Shown here: piece after piece, positions 12,301 through 24,200 of the stretch
Numbering within the stretch: position 1 is the first letter of the stretch
How the letters are laid out: each line of letters starts with the position of its first letter
From: Spisula solida
Taxonomy: Eukaryota; Mollusca; Bivalvia; Venerida; Mactridae
DNA: 64,000 bases
Reading direction: 5' to 3'
NCBI GenBank assembly: GCA_947247005.1
Contig: OX365956.1
Coordinates: forward strand, 11,614,089 to 11,678,088
Notes under the pieces: generated by a model
What the model was told of the DNA's origin: nothing
Database searches by the model: none
The model's input: only the letters and a program-made list of their open reading frames with translations
Program-made: the position numbers and the translations under genes

Positions 12301-15300
12301 ATGGAAGTGTCTTGATCATGAGGAACTTGAATCTTAACAGTATGGAAGTGACTTGATCATGGGATCTTGAATCTTAACAGTATGGAAGTGACTTGATCAC
12401 GGAGTTCTTAAATCTTAACAGTATGGTAGTGACTTGATCATGGGGATCTTGAATCTTAAAAATATGGAAGTGACTTGATCATGGGGATCTTGAATCTTCA
12501 CAGTATGGAAGTGTCTTGATCATGGAGTTCTTAAATCTTAACAGTATGGAAGTGTCTTGATCATGAGGATCTTAAATATTAACAGTATGGAAGTGACTTG
12601 ATCATGGGATCTTGAATCTTAACAGTATGGAAGTGACTTGATCATGGAATTTTCTTAAATCTTAACAGTATGGAAGTGACTTGATCATAGGGATCTTGAA
12701 TCTTAACAGTATGGAAGTGTCTTGATCATTGGTATCTTGAATCTTAACAGTATGGAAGTGTCTTGATCATGGGAATATTGAATCTTAACAGTATGGAAGT
12801 GACTTGATCATGGGGATCTTGAATCTTCACAGTATGGAAGTGACTTGATCATGGGGATCTTGAATCTTCACAGTATGGAAGTGACTTGATCATGGGGATC
12901 TTGAATCTTAACAGTATGGAAGTGTCTTGATCTTGGGGATCTTGAATCTTAACAGTATGGAAGTGACTTGATCATGGGGATCTTGAATCTTCACAGTATG
13001 GAAGTGACTTGATCATGGGGATCTTGAATCTTAACAGTATGGAAGAGTCTTGATCATGGAGTTTTCTTACATCTTAACAGTATGGAAGTGTCTTGATCAT
13101 GGAGTTCTTAAATCTTAACAGTATGGAAGTGACTTGATCATGGGGATCTTGAATCTTAACAGTATGGAAGTAACTTGATCATGGAATTTTCTTAAATCTT
13201 AACAGTATGGAAGTGACTTGATCATGGGGATCTTGAATCTTAACAGTATGGAAGTGTCTTGATCATGGAGTTCTTAAATCTTAACAGTATTGAAGTGTCT
13301 TGAATTTTTGAATATGGGGATTTTGAATCTTAACAGTATGGAAGTGTCTTGATTATGGGTATCTTAAATTTTAACAGTATGGAAGTGTCTTGATTATGGG
13401 GATCTTGAATCTTCACATTATGGAAGTGGCTTGACTATTTGGGATCTTATATATTAACAGGATGGAAGTGATTTGATTATGAAGTAACTATAGTCTGTAC
13501 AGCATAGTCCCCATTGATTCATCCCCAATATGAACCCCCGAGGTGAAATATCCCAGGATAGAGTAAATAGTATGAATATAGAAGTTGTTTCAAACTTAGA
13601 TTGTCACTTGAATAGATAACAGAATTACTAACAAGCTATGATGTATGTGACCTCAATTGTTTATAACTTTAGAACAAGCAAAAATCTCTAAGTAAACAAT
13701 TAGGTTACTGACATGATAAATTGAGATTAGGGCAATCAGTCTACTCAATGAGACCAGGCAATACCACAGGGATTTGTTCAATTAGTTTACTCAATGAGAC
13801 CGAGCAATACCACAGGGATTTGTTCAATTAGTTAACTCATTGAGACCAGGCAATACCACAGGGATTTGTTCAATTAGTCCACTCATTGAGACCGAGCAAT
13901 ACCACAGGGATTTGATGTACAAATTGTATCACATAATATGTTTATCTTATTTATAAAAAGTTAATTAACCTAAATATGACAGTAAAAGTATCCAATTTTG
14001 TTGAAAAAAAAACATTGACAATTTTGCATAGGTTTGCATAATGGATTTACTGAACTGTGAATGTCAAGATAGAATGTCTGACATTGTATAATTAGTTGAA
14101 GTTAAGTTATTTAACTATGTGGATAGTTTCTCACCATTTAATGTGATACAAATCTTGGTATGATATTGCAGGGTGTGTTTAGCCTTGATGTGAGTGATTT
14201 TCTCAGATATGTTTGTAGCACTGAAATCAAATCACTTCTTTCTTTTGTTTGACGAAAGGTCTATTGAGCAAGACAAAGTTCAACCTACCCAAGTCATAGG
14301 GAGAGCTTTCCACAGTGATAGGAGAGATCATTGTTTACATACATACAGGAGTATCATACAAGTGATTGTGCCCACCAGTAAGATATTGGTTTATATTGTT
14401 CATTCATCCAATCAACAGCTGGCTGGCACTTTGCATATGAATGGATGGTCTTCCCTATACAATCATATTGATGTATAAATGATGTGCTTCTATTTCAGAT
14501 AAAGAAGTCCATAGTTCAATTATTGTGTAATATAAACATTGTGGGCATGTAAGCCTCAATCAGCACAATAACATGATGTACAAATTTACAACAGTCTGGT
14601 TTATAGCTGTATTAGTGACAGGGATAACTCTTGCTGAAAATGAAGAAACAGTTTTAAAAGTTGTCCCCCCTAACAGTGCAGTACGACCAGGGGAGGAAAT
14701 ACAGTTACAATGTCAACATTACCCAGCAGACGATACAGCAGACATAACATTAGACTGGTACATGCCATCTGGGGATGGTCCAATATCAGAATTACTGGCA
14801 AACCAGTCATATGTAGAACAGACTGGTCTACAACGGTTTGAGTCAGAGAATGGCACATTGACAATCCACAATGCTACAGTCAGTGATACCGGCACATATA
14901 AATGTATGGACAAAAATCAAAATCTCCAAATAGAGTCACTGATCAAGGTATATGTGATGCCCTCATACAGTACGGAGATAATCGTTGTCTTGGTGATTAA
15001 TGCTATTCTTGTTATTATCTTCATTGCATGTTCTGTGTGGACATTTTTCAAAGATCGTAAACCAGCGATAGAACAGAAGCGTAAACTGAAACTTGGACAT
15101 CATGATATTGTTAAAAGAACTTTAAAAGACTAACAGTGGAAAACTCTGCACAAATCAACATACGAAAGTAACCGTGGCAATCAAGAATATAGTGTTTGAT
15201 ATGAGTGTGGTTGAACATATAAAGCTAATTTGCAACAATGACATCATTGTGTTCATTCTGAAACAATCCTTGTGACCGTTTATCTCTCTAACAACCAACA

Positions 15301-18300
15301 GGAGAGATGATGGCATATGATGTACATATGATGTATATAGACTGCAGCTTTACCTTTGTACATGTATATATTACTAAGTTCAGTAACAAGAAATGTTTAT
15401 CTCCAATTTCTTCGGCAAATCGTGCATTATCATCGTTCTGCATACCTTGTGCATATTATTAATTCTATCTGATTATGTAATAAAACTATATAGTTCAGGA
15501 GCCAGATTTATACAGAAACCCTCTCTTAAATGGCCAGTCGAGAGATACTTCAACTGTGGCTGCTTCAAGAAGGTGGTAGTTTAATATCGGTATATTTCAT
15601 ATAGAAACGACCAACTGTGATTAAAATATCAGGTGTTTAAGACCGGTGACAGGATCATTCAGCTGACCACTAACATTAACATGCTACGTAGTGTGAAGTT
15701 GTTGTACAATATGTGGATTAAATATGTCATCATTGACTTCATTCCACATTTATTTGTCAAACATAATATGCAGGGTTGTACAACTCTTATTCCGGACATG
15801 GCTGACATAACCATTATGGTTGCCATATTAGTGTATTTTTCATGCTGTTACAGCTGTATGTCTGTGGACAAGCAGAAACATTTGGAACTGTTCCAAACAT
15901 GAAACAATATATAGGTGTGAAATCACATGGTATCAAACATAGCAGAATGTCCCAATTAAAAAGTATCTGAATACTACTTCACTTAACAAAATATCATTTA
16001 AAATGTATGGATTTGAGACAAAGTTGATAATTGTATCATATTGGAATTTCAAAAACCCGATCTTTACCAATTTGTCAGTACATCAAGCAAGCACTAGCTG
16101 ATAGTGCATCGTTTATCCATTCACCAAACATGTCTTAGTAAATAAATAAAAAATGTATATTAAAGTTTACACTTACTTTTGAATTCTTTAGCTGTTTCTT
16201 TTTTCATTTTTCTGAAAAGAAAATACAAAATTCTGATACAAAATTCATATTAACATAACTCATCTACAGTTCTTGAACATATCAAGGTCAACAAATTCTT
16301 AGGATATTGATGGGGAACCATTTGGTCTACTTACTGACATAAGTAATGCTAAGTAACACTACAACTTGGAAGAGGGGACATAAATTATGTCCGTTCTGCA
16401 AGGATAATAAATCCCTGCAAATATGTGCCAAATAGAATGTTTATTTAACAATTGTGAATCATATTCTTACACAAAACACTTGTCATGATTCCTCTGTTGG
16501 ACAATAACCAATTACATTGTATCATATTTTTAATACTGAGATTTTGAAGCTTGCTGTATAACAACCTCTTAAGATGGAACTTAAATCCAGGTCTAACTGG
16601 TCACAACACTTACTCTAGTCTTCACAGTCTATGTCTAAAACCATACAGTACAAACGGTGGATAACAGTCTACCAACCATACAGTACAAACAGTAGATAAC
16701 TGTCTACCAACCATACAGTACAAACAGTGAATAACTGTCTACCAACCAAACAGTACAAACAGTAGATGACTGTCTACCAACCATACAGTACAAACAGTGA
16801 ATAACAGTCTACCAACCATACAGTACAAACAGTGGATAACTGTCTACCAACCATACAGTACAAACAGTAGATAACTGTCTACCAACCATACAGTACAAAC
16901 AGTGGATAACTGTCTACCAACCATACAGTACAAACAGTAGATAACAGTCTACCATCCATACAGTACAAACAGTAGATAACTGTCTACCAACCATACAGTT
17001 CAAACAGTAGATAACTGTCTACCATCCATACAGTACAAACAGTGGATAACTGTCTACCAACCATACAGTACAAACAGTAGATAACTGTCTACCAACCATA
17101 CAGTACAAACAGTGGATAACTGTCTACCAACCATACAGTACAAACAGTAGATAACTGTCTACCAACCATACAGTTCAAACAGTAGATAACTGTCTACCAT
17201 CCATACAGTACAAACAGTAGATAACTGTCTACCATCCATACAGTACAAACAGTAGATAACTGTCTACCAACCATACAGTACAAACAGTAGATAACTGTCT
17301 ACCAACCATACAGTACAAACAGTAGATAACTGTCTACCATCCATACAGTACAAACAGTAGATAACTGTCTACCATCCATACAGTACAAACAGTAGATAAC
17401 AGTCTACCATCCATACAGTACAAACAGTAGATAACTGTCTACCAACCATACAGTACAAACAGTAGATAACTGTCTACCAACTCATACAGTACAAACAGTA
17501 GATAACAGTCTACCATCCATACAGTACAAACAGTGGATAACAGTCTACCAACCATACAGTACAAACAGTAGATAACTGTCTACCAACCATACAGTACAAA
17601 CAGTAGATAACTGTCTACCAACCATACAGTACAAACAGTAGATAACTGTCTACCATCCATACAGTACAAACAGTGGATAACTGTCTACCAACCATACAGT
17701 ACAAACAGTAGATAACTGTCTACCATCCATACAGTACAAACAGTGGATAACTGTCTACCAACCATACAGTACAAACAGTAGATAACTGTCTACCAACCAT
17801 ACAGTACAAACAGTGGATAACTGTCTACCAACCATACAGTACAAACAGTAAATAACTGTCTACCAACCATACAGTACAAACAGTAGATAACTGTCATCCA
17901 ACCATATAGTACAAACAGTAGATAACTGTCTACCAACCATACAGTACAAACAGTGGAAAGCAATAGCGTTTTTCTGCAGGTCTATACCAACCTTGCTAGT
18001 TGGTACCCATGTAAAACACTAGCTGTAGCCTCAATAGTACTCTAGTTAGAATATAGATTGGTCTGCCAACCGATGAACATGTGCACAGCAATAGATCCCC
18101 TCTAACCGTGACAAAGGAATGTATGTTAACATGACAACATACCCTGATTCCAAAACTTTTATTTTCTTCATTAACTCCTTGTTTTCAGACTCCAGAGCTT
18201 CCAAATTGCTAGAATTAGCTTTTGATAAATGTTCATACTGTTTCCATGCACTCTAAAAACAAGGAATAAAACAACAGTTAAACGTTACAATAGCTGATAA

Positions 18301-21255
18301 GCAAGTTGACATAATGATGATAAGTCATCAATCAATACACTTACAGAGGTGTGAACAAGATGCTTTAACCAGATTATGTATGACAATTAAGCTCATGTTC
18401 ATAATATTAACATTAATCAAAATATCAGTAATGAACACAACGGTACTGTTTATAATGGTCGTAAAACCTAATTAACTATAACAAGAGGGCCCAAAGGGCC
18501 CTAGGTCGCTCACCTGTCGTACTAGTGCATGCACACCCCTATGGTGATCCTACACATTTTCTGAATAAAATTTAAGGAAATTCAGCCTCTATTGCAAGTT
18601 TTTGTATGATTTGACCATGTGACCTAGCATTTGACCCCAGATGACTTAATTAATATCAAACTTAACCTAGATTGTGTTGAGATGATTATTAGGACCAAAT
18701 TTCATAAAGATTAAGTCGAAATTGTAACCTCTGGCGACTACACAGGGTTTTTCTATGATCTGACCTATAATTTAAACAAAATATTTCCTCCATATAACTG
18801 TACAAAAACATGCTATAAAGACAGAACAATACCTAAACACTTAAAATAAAATTATGGTTCCAGTGGGGTTTGAACCCATGACCCTCAGGAAAATGTCAAT
18901 TGACATTGTGACCTTGTTTTTGATGCCAGATGACCAAAAATCGAACTTGGCCTAGATTTTGTTGACAGGATCATTGTGACAAAGTTTCATAAAGATTAAG
19001 TTGAAATTGTAACCTCTGGTGACTGACTACACAAGGTTTTTCTATGATTTGACCTATATTTTAAACAAAATATTTTGGAATATTTTTCCTCCATATAACT
19101 GTACAAATACATGCTATAAAGACAAAACAATACCTAAACACTTAAAAAAATAAAAATTAAAAAATAAAAATTATGGTTCCAGTGGGGGTTGAACCCACGA
19201 CCATCAGGAAAATGTACAAATACATGCTATAAAGACAAAACAATACCTAAACACTTAAAAAAATAAAAAAATAAAAATTATGGTTCCAGTGGGGGTTGAA
19301 CCCACGACCATCAGGAAAATGTACAAATACATGCTATAAAGACAAAACAATACCTAAACACTCAAAAATAAAAAAAAAATAATAAAAAAAATAAAAATTA
19401 TGGTTCCAGTGGGGGTTGAACCCCCGACCATCAGGAAAATGTACAAATAAATGCTCTACAGACAAAACAATACCTAAACACTTAAAAAAATAAAAATTAA
19501 AAAATAACAAGAGGGCCCAAAGGGCCCTAGGTCGCTCACCTGTCAAACTTGACCTAGATTTTGTTGAGATGATCATTGTGACCAAGTTTCATACAGATTA
19601 GGCTAATATTGTGACCTCTAAAGACTACAAAAGGTTTTTATATGATTTCACCTAATGACCTAGTTTTTGATCTGGATGACCCAATATCAAACTTGACCTA
19701 TATTTTGTTGTGATGATCGTTGTGACTTAGTTTCGTAAAGATCAGGCCAAAACTGTGACCTCTAGTGACTACACAAGGTTTTTCTATTATTTTCCCTTGT
19801 GACCTAGTTTTTGACCACAGATGACCCAATATCGAACTCTACCTAGATTTCGTTGAAATGATCATTGTGACCGAGTTTCATAAAGATTAAGACCAAAATT
19901 GTGACCTCTAGTGACTACACAAGGTTTTTCTATGATTTGACCTTGTGACCTAGTTTTTGACCCCGGGTGACCCAATATCGAACTTGACCTAGATTTTGTT
20001 GAGATGATCATTGTGACCAAGTTTCATAAAGATTAAGTCAAAATTGTGACCTCTAGTGACTACACAAGGTTTTTCTATGATTTGACATTGTGACCTAGTT
20101 TTTGACCCTGGATGACCCAATATCGAACTTGACCTAGATTTTGTTGTGATGATCATTGTGACCAAGTTTCATAAAGATTAAGTCAAAATTGTGACCTCTA
20201 GTGACTACAGAAGGTTTTTCTATGATTTGACCTTGTGACCTAGTTTTTGACCCTTGATGACCCAATATCGAACTTGACCTAGATTTTGTTGTGATGATCA
20301 TTGTGACCAAGTGTCATAAAGATTAAGTCAAAATTGTGACCTCTAGTGACTACACAAGGTTTTTCTATGATTTGACCTTGTGACCTAGTTTTTGACCCCG
20401 GATGACCCAATATCGAACTTGACCTAGATTTTGTTGAGATGATCATTGTGACCAAGTTTCATAAAGATTAAGTCAAAATTGTGACCTCTAGTGACTACAC
20501 AAGGTTTTTCTATGATTTGACCTTGTGACCTAGTTTTTTACCCTGGATGACCCAATATCGAACTTGACCTAGATTTTGTTGTGATGATCATTGTGACCAA
20601 GTTTCATAAAGATTAAGTCAAAATTGTGACCTCTAGTGACTACACAAGGTTTTTCTATGATTTGACCTTGTGACCTAGTTTTTGACCCCGGATGACCCAA
20701 TATCGAACTTGACTTAGATTTTGTTAGGATGATCATTGTGACCAAGTTTCATAAAGATTGAGTCATAATTGTGACCTCTAGTGACTACACAAGGTTTTTC
20801 TATGATTTGACCTAGTGACCTAGTTTTTGACCCCAGATAACCCAATATCGAACTTGGCCTAGATTTTGTTGAGACGATCATTGTGACCAAGTTTCATGAA
20901 GATTAGGTTAAAATTGTGACCTCTAGTGTCTACACAAGCCAATTGTTGACGGACGGACGACGGACGGACGACGGACGACGGACGGACGACGGACGACGGA
21001 CGAAGAGTGATCACAAAAGCTCACTCTGTCACTTTGTGACAGGTGAGCTAAAAATTATGGTTCCAGTGGGGGTTGAACCCACGACCATCAGGAAAATGTA
21101 AAAAACAAACATATAATAAAGACAAAACAATACCTAAACACTTAAAAAAATAAAAATAAAAAAATAAAAATTATGGTTCCAGTGGGGGTTGAACCCACGA
21201 CCATCAGGAAAATGTACAAATACATGCTATAAAGACAAAACAATACCTAAACACT

Positions 21256-21289
<34 letters not shown>

Positions 21290-24200
21290 ATGGTTCCAGT
21301 GGGGGTTGAACCCCCGACCATCAGGAAAATGTACAAATAAATGCTCTACAGACAAAACAATACCTAAACACTCAAAAAAATAAAAATAAAAAAATAAAAA
21401 TTATGGTTCCAGTGGGGTTAGAACCCACGACCCTCAGGAAAATGTCTATGCTCCCTACAGCGCTTTGATTTCCACTTAACCATTACAATTCACACCCTCT
21501 AGAATATTTTGATATTTGACCTTTACAAAACTGCTGTGAACCCTGATACACATTTTCATTGGTTGATGAAAGTTTACTTGTATGTATAGAGCATAGAGAG
21601 TTACAGCAGAGAGTTAAGTGACCATGAAGACTACATGTTGAAAGGTTTAAAACAAGGTTTTTCTATAATTTGACCTAGTGAGCTAGTTTTTGACCTCAGA
21701 TGACCCAATATCGAACTTGACCTAGATTTTGTTGAGATGATCATTGTGACCAAGTTTCATAAAGATTAGGCCAAAATTGTGACCTCTAGAGAGGACACAA
21801 CCCAATTGTTGACGGACGGACGGACGGACGGACAGACGGACGGACGGACGGACGGACGACGGACGAAGTGTGATCACAATAGCTCACTCTGTCACTTTGT
21901 GACAGGTGAGCTAAAAACATACTAAACAATAATATAAAATACAGTACAATAACTAGATGAGAAAGTAATATTGACAAACCTCTGTGGCAATCAGTCTGTC
22001 TGATAACATCTGACTCTCGATTTTCTTTGCCTTTAATTCTTCTTCAAGACTTGCTTTAGTCTGAAAGATAATATACAAGTAATGTTGACAGCTCAAATTG
22101 TCTGCAGTACTAATAGCAGTAACATAAACAAATTAATATCAAATACTTGTATACACAATGGGATAGTACCATTAGTTTAATATACTAAAATATTTTAGGG
22201 TGATCCTGCAAAAGTTCTACAGCTCGTAATAATTACACATATTTCAAATAGTATATATCAGCACAACTGTTTGAGAGAAGCCAGGTTCACCATGGAGTGA
22301 AGCAGTGACATACTGAACTCATATCTGACACTCTATCACCAAGCTATAAGGGCTGCTACATGATTAACAAGTCATTAATTGCAAGCAATACAGAAGTCCC
22401 CTACCGGTTTTAAGCCACTTTCAATATTTCTGTTGCCATAGCAACCACAATTATGGTCGGAATCAAAACATGTTTGGACGTGCATTATCCTCTTATTGCC
22501 CCCTATCCACATACCAAGTTTCATAAACCTAGCTTGGAAACTGTTTGAGTTATGTCAGGATCCAGATTTTTTGACGGATGGAGGGCAATCCTAAAGTCCC
22601 CTCCGGTCAAAAACCGGTAGGGGACTAAATAAGAGTATTTAGCTCAGTCGTAACGCACTGGACTGTCAATCCAGAGGGTTCAATCGGAGCTTGACATTTC
22701 TGAAATATTTACAATATTTCCCGCTATATCCGACCATGTGCAAAGCAAAGTATCTGGGTAAAGGTACCAGGAAGCTGTGTATTGGTGCTATACACCGGGC
22801 ACATTAAAGAACCAGGCTGTTTATTCGAAATAAGAGCTAGGCACACTTCTGCAGCCCCTGACATGACTGTATCTAATGTCTCTCTCTCCCTTCAGGGGCT
22901 TTCTCTCAGTCTGTCCCTCTGGTCAGATCATGCTGTATCTGTACTGGTAGAGGATGCACCTGCACCCTTGTGGCTCCAACACTATAATGTAAAGTGCCTT
23001 TGAACGTGTGTTCGAATAAAAAAGGCACTTTATAAATCTGGTATATTTATTTATTAAGATCAGTGTGATTATTCAGGCAATATAGTGAGTACATGTGTAA
23101 AGATATTACCTTCTTCAATGGTTCTGTATCCATCAATGCAGCTTTTAGTTGTGTTTCCAGTATTTCACACTGCCTGTAATATATAACATTAACTGAATGA
23201 TCAAATCTAATATGTACAAGAACTACCGCGCTATCGGAATTGTGTTTCCAGTATTTCACACTGCCTGTAATATACAACATTAACTGAATGATCACACTCA
23301 ATGTGTACAAGAACTACCGCACTATCAGAACTTTGTTTCTAGTGGTGTTTCAAAGTTGAAAATACAGTTATTATGTAGTTACCTCCCCTGCTGTATCATG
23401 AAAATACAGTCATTATGTAGTTACCTCCCCTGCTGTATCATGAAAATACAGTCATTATGTAGTTACCTCCCCTGCTGTATCATGAAAATACAGTCATTAT
23501 GTAGTTACCTCCCCTGCTGTATCATGAAAATACAGACAATATGCAAGTACCTCCCCTACTCTGTGCTACTATCAATGTTAAGGAATCCAAGTAGATCCCA
23601 AACTCACAGATTTTTACAGTTTTGGAATGATTTCAATCACTGATACTAATCTCCAAGTTGCCCATGGCATGACCTGAATTGTCTGTATAGTTAGTAAACA
23701 ATAACCTTTTCTAAAATCTCATTTTTCTCGTATATTACCAGGCAATGGTTTCTCTTGACATGTAAGTTGTTTCCACATAAACTAATGTCATAATATCATC
23801 CTTCAATAATATTGAATTTCTCTTTTTCAAATTAACAATACAGTCAGACACAATAGGTAAACAGTATCTATACTTAACCTTTGGAATTTATCCGCTCTCT
23901 TGTTGGCCTCGTCTGTTTTCTTACATTGAACATCAAAATGTACAATCAATTAAGGAATAATAAATCATGAACTAACTTTAAATTTGTTATCTGACATTTA
24001 TGTTTTATATAGAGTGGTAGGCATAGAGCACCATACACTGGTACATATTATATATATACAATCCTAGGGATTTCAACATATAGGAATCCCCTGTTGTATA
24101 GCTCAGAGTATTTGACTTGACCCAGACTTTTATGCATGAATATATAACAAGGTTCTTGCAATGAATATATTAATTTCCGCGAGCAAATCATGCAATATCG

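Noticed and set aside
11237..13480. CRISPR-like array
   Set aside because: The units are contiguous tandem repeats without unique spacers, in a eukaryotic intron. The same reasoning applies to the 35-bp and 38-bp arrays.
22635..22690. tRNA-Asp gene
   Set aside because: It has A and B boxes and an anticodon-like GTC, but the acceptor stem does not close and a SINE body and tail follow.
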